Position numbers and translations under genes: made by a program. This document shows positions 17,501 through 25,195 of a DNA stretch of 41,420 nt, in pieces. The stretch comes from Desulfobacteraceae bacterium. GTDB lineage: Bacteria > Desulfobacterota > Desulfobacteria > Desulfobacterales > Desulfosalsimonadaceae. The stretch covers positions 1-41,420 of the forward strand of contig JAIPEJ010000003.1 in the NCBI GenBank assembly GCA_021737225.1. Reading direction: 5' to 3'. Position 1 is the stretch's first letter; each line of letters begins with the position of its first letter. The notes beneath the pieces are model-generated. The model saw only the letters and a list, made by a program, of their open reading frames with translations, was not told where the DNA came from and searched no databases.

Positions 17501-18126
17501 TCGCGCTCTTGTTCCCAGGGTAGGCCGTAGATGCGTTGGAATTCTTTTTTAAATGTGTCAAATCGCTCCTTGCGGGTCAGGTAGCGTTCCATTTCGGCAA
17601 GCGCCAGGGAATCTCCGCAGAATCCCAGGTGCTGGTTGAAAATCCGCCAGAAGGTTGTAAGAAGCGCGGTTCGGCCGTCTGTGGCATCCGCCCGGCTGTC
17701 GATGTTAAAAAGGATCACGTCGGTATCCACGCCGGCAATGCGCTTGATATCGCCGAGTAGCATGGGATCTGCGATTTTTTCGGCAAAAAACTCGGTTGCT
17801 TTCTTTTCCCGGCCTGTACCTGGTTCATGGGCGTTGCGGTTTTCCAGCAGATAGGAAAGGATCTTTAAAAAATGCGATTTTCCGGATCCGAAAAAGCCGG
17901 ATATCCATACCCCGATCCTGCTGGCAAGCACCGGATCCGCGGCATTATCAATAGAACCCAAGTAAGCGGAAAGAAACTTTCGCAGGTGGCTCCCCAGTTC
18001 CTGAGTAATCACGTATTCATCAAGTTCCTGCCAGATGATGGACTCATCGAGCTGATCCGCCTTGACCACGCCGTTGATGGGGCGGGCGATGTCTTTTGCA
18101 AAAATCTGTTTGATCTGCATTTTCAA
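14563..18126 (-). CDS. brxC: BREX P-loop ATPase BrxC
   Basis: The 1187-residue protein matches BrxC/PglY. The N-terminal P-loop is GFFGSGKSH (from residue 77), inside WISGFFGSGKSHFLKILSYLL, and a Walker B-like segment (LVFLVDEMGQF) lies near residue 270. The C-terminal 400 residues contain coiled-coil-rich segments (EKILNAPAPYG... and EKQREQTDKELDG). BrxC is an essential ATPase of type 1 BREX and is thought to work with BrxB and PglZ around the methyltransferase. It lies 15 bp after brxB and 5 bp before pglX. I see no frameshift. Confidence 0.95.
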   Translation of the reverse strand: MKMQIKQIFAKDIARPINGVVKADQLDESIIWQELDEYVITQELGSHLRKFLSAYLGSIDNAADPVLASRIGVWISGFFGSGKSHFLKILSYLLENRNAHEPGTGREKKATEFFAEKIADPMLLGDIKRIAGVDTDVILFNIDSRADATDGRTALLTTFWRIFNQHLGFCGDSLALAEMERYLTRKERFDTFKKEFQRIYGLPWEQERDAYILIKDEIVQALSIALEKDQTSAGQWFDQITTDFTLSVENFVKRVNEYLNTRSASHRLVFLVDEMGQFIGDDTHLMLNLQTLIEDLGRTCQGRAWVVVTAQEDIDAVIGYLNAAKSNDFSKITGRFNTRLSLSSTNTDEVIQARLLEKTNEAEAELKTLFVEKGDIIKNQLSFTHDSSTMYNFTDAGDFVTNYPFAPYHFQLLQKIFESIRKAGATGLHLAKGERSLLDAFQSAANNISDREVSALSPLYEFYPCIESFLDTAVKRSIDQARTHPGLSPPFDICVLQTLFLIRYVDIIKSNVDNLVTLCIDQVDADRVALKKEIEGALERLEKETLISRNGDLYFFLTNEEREVSREIKNTQVLASKEVELLGDIIFDDILKSRTKHRYAPFKRDYPFNRICDGRIWGKELQDEIGIEIISPLNDEYSLFTPPKCNFHSANQEGFVVIRLADDEEMTGGLRLYLQTQKYINDKSNAAASNTLQEILHKNAKENGDRRKRLTAKIAQLIADADFYALGKPISVKGQTAAKAVEEALDYVVENTFSKFNYLSSIAEEPVKEIKTILQADDTSQHQLKLDLEEQPPQDIQEIATFIDLKARSNHAIMLDELVAHFSKKPYGWPEYQVVILVAKYFMAGNINLVADGGKLAPKDAVAPLSKTSQWKQVGIVKRKKISKADIENAQKLAKDLFGSIAPEHQDKLAGFIRDGLSEWRGQAEKYKPLADTGSYPGQKEINEILSLVNKLGQIQDSYELIRSFNEMAADLRDAADDLHELNDFYTNQKPAWERLQSAMARFAPNKTLLSKNEAAAKALRKMEKILNAPAPYGMLKDADDLISAVEAINTSLVEKQREQTDKELDGWIQQVKTELDDAKANDDLRNSALYPFQQIRKRLDHETSIPQIDYAVKEAQEAFETAIEKIEEAIPADDEKKPKKQTKTISPAAFVNKTWIETEKDVEDFIQQLREALLESVNQNTRIRIK

Positions 18127-18141
18127 TGACCCTGTTTGCCG

Positions 18142-18726
18142 TTACAAAACCAGGCGAAAAGCCCGGTAATAGTTGCTGCTGCTGAGTTTTCCGAACAGGC
18201 GAAGGCCCTGTCCGGTATAGATTCCCGGATAAAACATGACCAGGGGAGTATCGCCCATGGGTGCATGCAGGTTGTTTAAAAGACTGTGACTTCTGATCAT
18301 GGGGTAAGCATTGCCCACGCCTGAGACCATCACCAGATCCTGGCTGGCAGGTTCGGCTCTGTTGACAAATTCGCGGGCGACACGCTCCGGATTAAGGGGG
18401 CCTTTTTTAAGCTCGGAAAGCAGTTTTCTGTTTGGTCCGTTTTTTCTCTGCTCTGCGATGAGCCGGTCAAGGAGTTTTCTGTCTTTGAGATAATCCACAA
18501 GCAGGTGGAACAGATTGACATGGGCAACCCGGATGTCCGGGCGTTTTTTGGGGATCTGAGCAAGTAGAAACCCGATATGCTCGCGCATCTCAAGTTCGTA
18601 TTCTGGGGGATAATCAAAGATATAAAAGCCGATCTCGTTTCCGAGTCCGGTGTTTGACAAAAGCTCGTCCGAAATCAGGCGGGGGAGTATTTTATCCAGT
18701 CTCTGCCTGAATGTATGTAGATCCAT
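18142..18726 (-). CDS. brxB: BREX protein BrxB (DUF1788)
   Basis: The 194-residue product matches the DUF1788/BrxB family in length and in conserved segments: the N-terminal FRQRLDKILPRLIS, then IGFYIFDYPPEYE, the NLFHLLVDYLKDR helix and the C-terminal PLVMFYPGIYTGQGLRLFGKL. It has no known catalytic motif. BrxB is required for BREX activity and is thought to bridge BrxC and PglZ. The gene is second in the operon, 25 bp after brxA and 15 bp before brxC. Confidence 0.95.
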   Translation of the reverse strand: MDLHTFRQRLDKILPRLISDELLSNTGLGNEIGFYIFDYPPEYELEMREHIGFLLAQIPKKRPDIRVAHVNLFHLLVDYLKDRKLLDRLIAEQRKNGPNRKLLSELKKGPLNPERVAREFVNRAEPASQDLVMVSGVGNAYPMIRSHSLLNNLHAPMGDTPLVMFYPGIYTGQGLRLFGKLSSSNYYRAFRLVL

Positions 18727-18751
18727 TATGCGCCACCTGTTTCAAATACAG

Positions 18752-19372
18752 TTATGCAGTGACTGATATGCAGTTTATGACATAGTCTTCATCGTTGGAT
18801 CTCAGATAGTTTTTGAGTTCCGGCTCAATTGACACCGGCTGCAGAATAAGACTCCTTGTATTATTAACGTATCCCGCTTCTGCCAGGATACGAAAAATCA
18901 CCTGTTTCAGCTTTGCCCGGGTGCTGTCAGACCATTTCTCAACTCCCGGATCCACCTGGGCGCAGACGTCCATGAAATAATGCCAATCACTGATGGATAT
19001 GGATTTTTGAAATGTCCGCCAGTGCTCCCGGACAACTGTATTCATGAAGTCGCCAAGCAGTCTGCTGTGCTTGATCGCAGCAGCCAAAACCGCCTGGGTG
19101 GCAAGACCGGCATGAGCATTTACGACCATTTCCCAGAGGGCCGGCTTCATCAACAGAAACCGCCTTTTGATCAATCTTGCCTGGCGCCTGGCAGTTTCCG
19201 GGTTTCTTTTTTGCAGGATATTGCTTTTTAAGACAGCATCTTTCCAATCCTCCGGATCCGCGCCTTTTAAAAGCAGTTCAGCAATCCCCCGACTTTCGGC
19301 CACAAGCAATGACCCGGCGACAATTTCGCCGTTATAGAGCTTATGCTGTTTTTCTTTTTTATGTAATGACAT
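18752..19372 (-). CDS. brxA: BREX protein BrxA (DUF1819)
   Basis: This is the first gene of the BREX operon. The 206-residue product matches DUF1819/BrxA: YNGEIVAGSLLVAESR near the start, RQARLIKRRFLLM in the middle and a C-terminal SNDEDYVINCISV. BrxA homologues have a fold similar to the RNA-binding antiterminator NusB and bind DNA. ATG 19372 has no strong ribosome site. No WYL-type BrxR regulator gene is present upstream in the 830 bp before ssrA, so control must come from elsewhere. Confidence 0.93.
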   Translation of the reverse strand: MSLHKKEKQHKLYNGEIVAGSLLVAESRGIAELLLKGADPEDWKDAVLKSNILQKRNPETARRQARLIKRRFLLMKPALWEMVVNAHAGLATQAVLAAAIKHSRLLGDFMNTVVREHWRTFQKSISISDWHYFMDVCAQVDPGVEKWSDSTRAKLKQVIFRILAEAGYVNNTRSLILQPVSIEPELKNYLRSNDEDYVINCISVTA

Positions 19373-19520
19373 GGGGGCTTATCAAGGATAATTTAAGAAA
19401 AGGGAAATGTATCAAAAACCATATGGTTATATAACATACGAAGCCCGAATGTTCGAGGGGAAAATACAGATGCAGAAGAGAGGCGGGGCAATGTCTTTCC
19501 CTATGGCCAATTTCAGCATA

Positions 19521-19733
19521 TTAACGGTTGTTTGAAAAAACAGATTTATCGTCAAAATCTGTCTGCTTCTTGATCTCCGTTACGCGGGCCCCGGCTTTGA
19601 TGTCCTTAATAGCGTCTAAAGCGGGCTCATTAGCAGATGATCCCTTCCACTTTCCAGCCCCGAATTTCTTGGCACCGGGTTTTTGACAGGGTTTTCTCCC
19701 GCTCTTCCACGGAATAGGCGGTTTATGCTTTGC
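19521..19733 (-). pseudogene. Startless open frame, possible remnant of a Lys-rich protein tail
   Basis: A 70-codon frame ending at TAA 19523-19521 reads ...KKFGAGKWKGSSANEPALDAI... and ends DDKSVFSNNR. It has a protein-like composition but no ATG, GTG or TTG start before an upstream in-frame stop. I cannot assign a family. It may be the C-terminal piece of a gene cut during island formation, or a chance frame. Confidence 0.25.
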
Positions 19734-19885
19734 TTATTTGAAAGGCTCATGGGTAAAGTGCTTGTTAACAGCCGTCTGTTTTGATTACCAACGCTTCCAC
19801 CTGGTAGAGGTTACCATTCAGGAGGTTTTAGGCAAAACGATGTGATGAAATACCGGCTGTGAAAAAAGAGTATGCTCCATTGACA

Positions 19886-19987
19886 GGCAAACAGCCCGTG
19901 GCATGAAGTGCAGTTGTGTGTCGCTGCAAGGAGAGTTGGCTTTGCCAGTCTCCACTTTCTCCAGGGTGCCACGGGCTTTTATTTGCC
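19886..19987. repeat. Branched inverted repeat / structured element
   Basis: GGCAAA (19886-19891) and GCCCGTGGCA (19894-19903) pair with TGCCACGGGC (19967-19976) and TTTGCC (19982-19987). Inside this outer stem lie a hairpin, GGAGAGTTGGC-TTT-GCCAGTCTCC (19930-19953), and a weaker one, GCAG...CTGC (19910-19927). The whole can fold into a multi-branched structure on either strand. It could be a small RNA, a recombination site or a transposon-end relic. Confidence 0.5.
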
Positions 19988-20202
19988 CGTCAATTCCGCA
20001 TCTTCCTTTTTTCGGGACATTTGTGCGGAATGGCATCTGATTTTTGATGTGTGTGTGAAGTGTCGTGTGAAGTGTGGGTGTTGGTTTAGGGGAAGAGGCT
20101 TTCAGCCAGCAATTAGGCTCCTCCGTTTTTTTATACGGCTATGTGCGGAACGAGTGCGGAACCAATTTCGAATGTATAAATCTAACAAAATCAATAAGTT
20201 AA

Positions 20203-20560
20203 TGGTGGAGGCGGCGGGAGTCGAACCCGCGTCCGGAAACATTCCACAAGGGCATCTACATACTTAGTCTGAATTTTGGATTTCGCAGTTTACGGCTCCT
20301 TCAGACTGGATCCGCAAACCGCTAGCCTGTTTGATTTTCGCCTTACCAGGAACAGGCATCCCGGATCGGCTATCCTGCTAGTCGACGCCCTGTACCGGGT
20401 CCGCAGGAGAAAACCCGGAAGGACGCTAGCTGCCTTTAAGCAGCTAGGGCGTAGTTATAGTCGTCTGCTTTTGTGTTTAGACGCCGCCGGTTTTTACGAG
20501 CCAGCGGAACTCGGTATGCAGCCATTGTTTCCATGTCCCCGTCGAAGCCGTTTCGCCCCC
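20203..20560 (-). ncRNA. ssrA: Transfer-messenger RNA (tmRNA)
   Basis: The 5' end GGGGGCGAAACGGCTTCGAC (20560 downwards) and the 3' end CGCCTCCACCA (to 20203) form the tRNA-like acceptor stem, with CCA encoded and a T-arm GGGTTCGACTCCC. The tag frame runs from 20468 to 20436: resume codon GCA, then DDYNYALAA and a TAA stop, giving the tag ADDYNYALAA, whose ALAA end is the usual protease signal. tmRNA rescues stalled ribosomes together with SmpB, encoded just upstream in the same orientation. The accessory island abuts the 3' end, a common integrase target. Confidence 0.97.
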
Positions 20561-20605
20561 TCATTAAGGAAAGCTGTTTCGATGGGTCTTAGAAGCTTTG
20601 TATAT

Positions 20606-20634
20606 AAAATAATGAATCCGGGCCGGATTGTCAA
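20606..20634 (-). promoter_or_regulatory. Sigma-70-type promoter of ssrA
   Basis: TTGACA (20634-20629) and TATTTT (20611-20606) are separated by exactly 17 bp and lie 46-74 bp upstream of the mature tmRNA end. Transcription would begin about 40 bases before the mature 5' end, as expected for a precursor trimmed by RNase P. Confidence 0.75.
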
Positions 20635-20679
20635 CCAGAAGAGAAAAAAAGGCTGATCAAAAAACCGGCCCCCCTTTTT

Positions 20680-21141
20680 TTACATGGCGTTTTTTTTGGC
20701 GCGGTCCATTTCGCGCTTGACCTCGCGCTCCTTGATGGCGCTGCGCTTGTCGTATTTGCGCTTACCCCTGACCAGGGCCATGTTCACCTTGGCCTTGCCG
20801 TCTTTGAAATAGACCCGCAGGGGGACCAGGGCGTAACCCTTTTCCTTGATTTTCCCGTAGAGCCGCTTGAGCTCGGATTTGTGCATGAGCAGCTTTCTGG
20901 GGCGTTCCGGCTCGTGGTTGTCATAATAGGCAAACGGGTAGGCCGCGATATGCATCTGGTAGAGCCAGAGCTCGCCTTTGTGGAACTTGCCGTAGGCGTC
21001 CTTGAGATTGGCGCGTCCCTCGCGCAGGGACTTGACCTCTGTTCCCCGCAGCACCATGCCGGCTTCGAATTCGTCCAGAATGAAATACTCATGCCTGGCT
21101 TTGCGGTTTTCAGTAACTTTTTTCGTGTGTTCGTAAGTCAT
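20680..21141 (-). CDS. smpB: SsrA-binding protein SmpB
   Basis: The 153-residue protein is SmpB. It has NRKARHEYFILDEFEAGMVL at the start, then GTEVKSLREGRANLKDAY (tmRNA-binding barrel) and the basic tail KRKYDKRSAIKEREVKREM, which enters the decoding site in the ribosome. SmpB carries tmRNA to stalled ribosomes. Pairing with ssrA about 120 bp downstream in the same orientation is a frequent bacterial arrangement, although ssrA has its own promoter. The length is normal. Confidence 0.97.
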   Translation of the reverse strand: MTYEHTKKVTENRKARHEYFILDEFEAGMVLRGTEVKSLREGRANLKDAYGKFHKGELWLYQMHIAAYPFAYYDNHEPERPRKLLMHKSELKRLYGKIKEKGYALVPLRVYFKDGKAKVNMALVRGKRKYDKRSAIKEREVKREMDRAKKNAM

Positions 21142-21185
21142 CGGGTGATTTTCCGCTGTGGCACTGTCGGCCTTTTGCGATTGCG

Positions 21186-22955
21186 TTATTCGGCGTAAAT
21201 GTCTTCGAAAAGAAGCTCGCCGTAATTGTCCTTGATGATCTGCTGCAGGTCTGCCGCAGAAGATTGGGCAAGGAGCGTGGACATGAGTTTCTCGGCATCG
21301 TCAACGTTGATCTTGCGGATCAGGTTTTTGATTTCCGGGATGCTTTGCGGGGCCATGCTCAGCTCCTCGATGCCCAGGCCCAGGAGGATGGGCAGATTGA
21401 TGGGGTCTGCCGCCATTTCCCCGCACATGTAGGTTTTCTTGTTCTTGTGCCGCCCGGCATCCACCACGTGGCGGATCAGCCGGATGACCGCCGGGTGCAG
21501 GGGATTGTAGAGATGGGCCACGTGCCGGTTGCCCCGGTCGATGGCCAGGGTGTACTGCACCAGGTCGTTGGTGCCGATGCTGAAAAAATCCGCCAGGTCC
21601 GCCAGCATGTCTGCCATCAGGGCGGCCGATGGGATCTCGATCATGATGCCGACTTCAATGTCGCGCTTGTATTCGATGCCTTGCTCTTCCAGTTCGGCAG
21701 CGGCCTCGTCAAGCAGGCTGATGGTCTCGGTTACCTCCTCTGCGCAGGATATCATGGGCAAGAGCAGCCGGACGTATCCGTGAGCCGCGGCCCGCATGAT
21801 GGCGCGCAGCTGCGTTTTGAAGATATCCGGCCTTTTCAGGCAGAACCGGATTGCGCGGAGGCCCAGGGCTGGGTTGGCCTCCTCGGGCGTGGGCATGGTC
21901 GATATTTCCTTGTCCCCGTTGATGTCCAGGGTGCGGATGGTTACCGGCAGGGGCGCCATGAGTTCCACGACTTCCTTGTACTGGTCGTAGAGCTCCTGTT
22001 CGCCGGGGAAATCGATCCGGGACAGATACAGAAATTCGGTGCGGAAAAGACCGATGCCGTCGCCGCCGTGGTCCTTGACCGCCACGACCTCTTCTGGCAG
22101 CTCGATGTTGCCCATGATGCGAAAGAGCTTGCTGTCCGCCGAGGTGGCGGGCAGATCGCCCCTGCGGATGACTTCTTTTTTGTGTTCCTCGTACCTGCGG
22201 GAGAGCTCCTCGTATCGCAGCAGGGTCTCTTCTGCGGGGTTGACGATCACGATGCCTTCGTTGCCGTCTACAATGATCAGGTCTTCGCTCTTGATCATTG
22301 CGGTGGCCTGTTCCAGTGCGAGTACCGCCGGGATCTCCAGGGTCCGGGCAATGATGCTGGTATGCGATGTTTTGCCGCCCCGGTCGGTGATAAATCCCAT
22401 GACCCGGTCGAGATTGATCTGGCTGGTCTCCGCGGGGGACAGGTTGTTTGCCACCAGTATGACCCGCTTGTTGATCCCGGAGATATCCACGTCATCCGTG
22501 CCCATCAGGTGCCGCAGGATCCGGTCGGACACGTGCTCGATGTCAGCGGCCCGGGCCTGGAGGTAGGGCTCGGAGATGTTTCTGAATATGGCCTTGGCGG
22601 CCGCGGAGGCCTTTCTGAGCGCCCACTCCGCGTTGATCTGCTCGTTTTCAATCAGCTCGATGGTCTTGCCGTAGAGCATCTTGTCCTTGTGCAGCAGCAG
22701 GTGGGTCTCCAGGATGTAGGCATGCTCCCGGAGGTCTTCGGGAATATCCTCGATAATCGCGGAAAGTTCGTTTTTTGCCTTGTTGACCGCCTGTTTGAAG
22801 CGGTTGGTCTCCTTTTTCACGTTCTGGGGGTCAAGGTAGTAGCGTTCAATTACATCCACGCCCTCGCGATCCACAAGATAGGCCTTGCCGATGCAGATTC
22901 CCTGCGAGCCGCTGATGCCGCGCAGAACGATCTCTTCTGGGTTATCTGTTCCCAT
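21186..22955 (-). CDS. ptsI: Phosphoenolpyruvate-protein phosphotransferase (PTS enzyme I)
   Basis: The 589-residue enzyme I transfers phosphate from PEP to HPr. The phosphorylated His198 lies in DRGGKTSHTSIIART. The PEP-binding barrel has GIGLFRTEFLYL, the DINGDKE segment, IEIPSAALMADMLA and the active Cys in YMCGEMAADP. The length is standard. It lies 11 bp after ptsH and should be in the same transcript. No sugar-specific EII genes are in the window, so the pair may serve a regulatory or mannose-type PTS encoded elsewhere. Confidence 0.97.
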   Translation of the reverse strand: MGTDNPEEIVLRGISGSQGICIGKAYLVDREGVDVIERYYLDPQNVKKETNRFKQAVNKAKNELSAIIEDIPEDLREHAYILETHLLLHKDKMLYGKTIELIENEQINAEWALRKASAAAKAIFRNISEPYLQARAADIEHVSDRILRHLMGTDDVDISGINKRVILVANNLSPAETSQINLDRVMGFITDRGGKTSHTSIIARTLEIPAVLALEQATAMIKSEDLIIVDGNEGIVIVNPAEETLLRYEELSRRYEEHKKEVIRRGDLPATSADSKLFRIMGNIELPEEVVAVKDHGGDGIGLFRTEFLYLSRIDFPGEQELYDQYKEVVELMAPLPVTIRTLDINGDKEISTMPTPEEANPALGLRAIRFCLKRPDIFKTQLRAIMRAAAHGYVRLLLPMISCAEEVTETISLLDEAAAELEEQGIEYKRDIEVGIMIEIPSAALMADMLADLADFFSIGTNDLVQYTLAIDRGNRHVAHLYNPLHPAVIRLIRHVVDAGRHKNKKTYMCGEMAADPINLPILLGLGIEELSMAPQSIPEIKNLIRKINVDDAEKLMSTLLAQSSAADLQQIIKDNYGELLFEDIYAE

Positions 22956-22966
22956 ATACAGCGGGT

Positions 22967-23248
22967 TTACTCCTTAAAGCCGATTTCAAAAAGGGCGGCG
23001 ATTTTCTCGAGTACTTCAGTGTCCGAAGGGTCTTCTATCCTCAGGGTGATCCGGGAGTCCTTGGTACCGGACAGCGAAAGAATATCAATAATGCTGCTGG
23101 CGTCGACTTTTTCATCTTCTTTTATCAGCCATACATTGGATTCGGCCTGCATGGCGAGTTTGGCGATCATGGCCGCCGGCCGCGCATGCAGGCCGAGTTC
23201 ATTGGTAACGGTGACCTCTTTTGACAGTTCCTTTTCCAATCGACTCAT
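22967..23248 (-). CDS. ptsH: HPr family phosphocarrier protein
   Basis: The 93-residue protein has the HPr signature NELGLHARPAAMI with the phosphorylatable His21. A Ser-rich helix start (DASSIIDILSLSG) corresponds to the region of regulatory Ser46 in other HPr proteins. It accepts phosphate from enzyme I encoded immediately downstream. An N-terminal extension of about six residues and a C-terminal extension make it slightly longer than E. coli HPr. The upstream region is AT-rich and shared with the divergent LOG gene. Confidence 0.95.
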   Translation of the reverse strand: MSRLEKELSKEVTVTNELGLHARPAAMIAKLAMQAESNVWLIKEDEKVDASSIIDILSLSGTKDSRITLRIEDPSDTEVLEKIAALFEIGFKE

Positions 23249-23331
23249 TTTGTTGGTAATTTGTTAATATAATTTTAAAATTTTAACACGTCAAATCACC
23301 GGATGTCAACTAAATCGTTGCGGATAAATAA

Positions 23332-23361
23332 TTGACAAGTACCGGGGGGGATTGCTATGAA
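23332..23361 (+). promoter_or_regulatory. Possible promoter of the LOG-family gene
   Basis: TTGACA at 23332-23337 is a perfect -35 box. The best -10 is TATGAA at 23356-23361, with an 18 bp spacer containing a run of seven G. The start would lie about 30 bp before the ATG at 23397. Confidence 0.45.
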
Positions 23362-23396
23362 ACCCGAATGTTTATACATTTCTCAAGGGGAAGCCA

Positions 23397-24047
23397 ATGG
23401 AAAAGCAGTATCGCATGGAAGAACTCGAGCTGAGCGAGTCGTGGCGCCTGTTTAAAATCATGGGCGAGTTCGTCGACGGTGTGGAGGCGCTGCATGATCT
23501 CGGCCCGGCTGTCAGCATTTTCGGTTCCGCGCGCATGACCCCGGACAATCCCTATTACCAGGCCGCCAGGGAGCTGGCCACAAAGCTTGCGCAAAGCGGC
23601 TTTGCCGTGATTACCGGCGGCGGCGGCGGCGTCATGGAGGCGGCCAACAAGGGCGCGGCAGAAGGAAACGGCCAGTCCGTGGGTTTGAACATCATGCTTC
23701 CCATGGAGCAAAAGCCCAATGCCTACACTAACGTCCTGGTTGAGTTCAAGTACTTCTTCGTGCGCAAGGTCATGTTTGTCAAGTATGCTGATGCCTACAT
23801 CATTATGCCGGGCGGGTTCGGCACGCTCGATGAGCTTTTTGAGGCCGTAACGCTTATTCAGACCGACCGGATCAAGCCCCTGCCGGTGGTTTTGTTCGGC
23901 GTGGAGTACTGGGGCGGGCTGGTGGAATGGATCAAGACCCGGCTTTTGGCCGACCGGATGATTTCGCCCCAGGATCTCGATATTATTCATTTAACCGACG
24001 ACCCGGATGAAATCGTGGAGATTGTCAAGCGGGGCTCGGGCATGTAG
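23397..24047 (+). CDS. LOG-family / TIGR00730 Rossmann-fold protein
   Basis: The 216-residue protein has the paired LOG motifs: VITGGGGGVMEAANKGA (from about residue 72) and PGGFGTLDE (138-146), with Arg123-Lys124 before them. LOG enzymes hydrolyse nucleoside 5'-monophosphates to the base and ribose phosphate; some make cytokinins in plant-associated species. In most bacteria the physiological substrate is unclear. ATG 23397 follows AAGGGGA. The gene ends 14 bp before the methyltransferase gene and may be co-transcribed with it. Confidence 0.9.
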   Translation: MEKQYRMEELELSESWRLFKIMGEFVDGVEALHDLGPAVSIFGSARMTPDNPYYQAARELATKLAQSGFAVITGGGGGVMEAANKGAAEGNGQSVGLNIMLPMEQKPNAYTNVLVEFKYFFVRKVMFVKYADAYIIMPGGFGTLDELFEAVTLIQTDRIKPLPVVLFGVEYWGGLVEWIKTRLLADRMISPQDLDIIHLTDDPDEIVEIVKRGSGM

Positions 24048-24061
24048 AATCGGCTGCTGCC

Positions 24062-25195
24062 ATGCAAACCGTTCATCGGCTTTTATTCCGGGATAGCCGC
24101 AGCATGGAAATCCTGGAGGACCAAAGCATCGACCTCGTGGTCACCTCGCCGCCATACCCGATGATCGGGATGTGGGACGGCGCGTTTTCGGCCATGGACC
24201 CCGAAATCGGCCCGGATCTGGACGGGGGCAACGGGTGGGAGGCCTACGAACGGATGCACAGGCTTCTCGATGCGGTCTGGCAGGGCGTATCCCGCGTGCT
24301 CAGGCCGGGCGGATTTGCCTGCATCAACATCGGCGACGCCGTGCGCAAGCTTGGAGACGACTTTTTCCTCTATCCCAATCATTCCCGGGTGATCCGGGCG
24401 TTTCTGGAAAACGGCCTGTCGCCTCTGCCTGCGGTGATCTGGCGCAAGCAGACCAATGCGCCCAACAAATTCATGGGCTCGGGCATGCTGCCGGCAGGCG
24501 CCTACGTGACCCTGGAGCACGAATACGTGCTGATTTTCCGCAAAGGGGGCAAGCGGGCGTTTCAAACCCCGGAAGAGCGGATGCGGAGACAGAAAAGCGC
24601 CATCTTCTGGGAAGAGCGCAATCAGTGGTTTTCGGATATCTGGTTTGATCTGAAGGGCGCGCGTCAGCAACTGTTTAATGACAAGCTTCGCAAACGCAGC
24701 GGGGCCTACCCGTTTGAATTGCCCTACCGGCTGATCAACATGTACTCGGTCATGGGCGACCATGTGCTGGATCCGTTTGCCGGCATGGGTACCACCATGT
24801 TTGCAGCCATGGCCGCGGGCAGAAACTGCAAGGGCTTTGAAATCGAGCCGGGCTTTTACCCGGAAATCGAAAAAAAGGCCGACAGTGTCGCGGGTTTTGC
24901 CAACACGGTCATTCGCGATCGCATCCGGCGGCACCTTGCATTTGCAGCCGGGCGGGAGGTTTCGCACGGGCCGCTGAAATACCGCAATGAGCCGCACGGG
25001 TTTGCCGTGATGACACGGCAGGAAAAGCAATTGCAGCTTCATTTCTTAAAAGACATGGAAAATCCAGAACCGGGGCGTTTTGCGGTCAATTACCGGCCGC
25101 CCGAGGCCGCGGATGCGGAGCCGGGGCAAAGCGCGGATGTCGCAGGCGTACATGAAGCGGGCCAACAGTCATTGTTTGGAGACTTTCGTCCATGA
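24062..25195 (+). CDS. Site-specific DNA methyltransferase (beta-class, SPPY type), apparently orphan
   Basis: The 377-residue enzyme has the catalytic motif TSPPYP (SPPY 29-32) near its N-terminus and the SAM-binding motif DPFAGMGTT (237-245) later, the order of beta-class amino-methyltransferases. SPPY is commonest in N4-cytosine enzymes but is also found in some N6-adenine ones. No endonuclease gene lies beside it: the neighbours are a LOG protein and a membrane protein whose ATG overlaps its stop (ATGA). It may therefore be a solitary regulatory or protective methylase. The last 60 residues (EPGRFAVNYRPPEA...) are probably flexible. GC content matches the core genes, so there is no sign of recent transfer. 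Confidence 0.9.
   Translation: MQTVHRLLFRDSRSMEILEDQSIDLVVTSPPYPMIGMWDGAFSAMDPEIGPDLDGGNGWEAYERMHRLLDAVWQGVSRVLRPGGFACINIGDAVRKLGDDFFLYPNHSRVIRAFLENGLSPLPAVIWRKQTNAPNKFMGSGMLPAGAYVTLEHEYVLIFRKGGKRAFQTPEERMRRQKSAIFWEERNQWFSDIWFDLKGARQQLFNDKLRKRSGAYPFELPYRLINMYSVMGDHVLDPFAGMGTTMFAAMAAGRNCKGFEIEPGFYPEIEKKADSVAGFANTVIRDRIRRHLAFAAGREVSHGPLKYRNEPHGFAVMTRQEKQLQLHFLKDMENPEPGRFAVNYRPPEAADAEPGQSADVAGVHEAGQQSLFGDFRP

Larger units (their letters stand above)
19373..20202. other. 830 bp island edge between brxA and ssrA; no intact gene
   Basis: This stretch joins the BREX operon to the 3' end of ssrA. It contains an open but startless minus-strand frame (19521-19733), a strongly structured inverted repeat (19886-19987), and a short GTGTGAAGTGT-type repetition near 20045-20085. 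The brxA promoter should lie in its first 200 bp, but I find no convincing -35/-10 pair. The composition and the lack of genes fit the end zone of an integrated element. Confidence 0.5.

Noticed and set aside
21264-23267. A 667-codon open frame on the plus strand
   Set aside because: It runs antisense to ptsI and ptsH, has low-complexity His/Asp/Val-rich composition and no family match; it is a by-product of GC-rich codon use in the real genes.
24083-25042. A 319-codon open frame on the minus strand
   Set aside because: It is antisense to the DNA methyltransferase gene, which has complete catalytic motifs; no motif or ribosome site supports the opposite strand.
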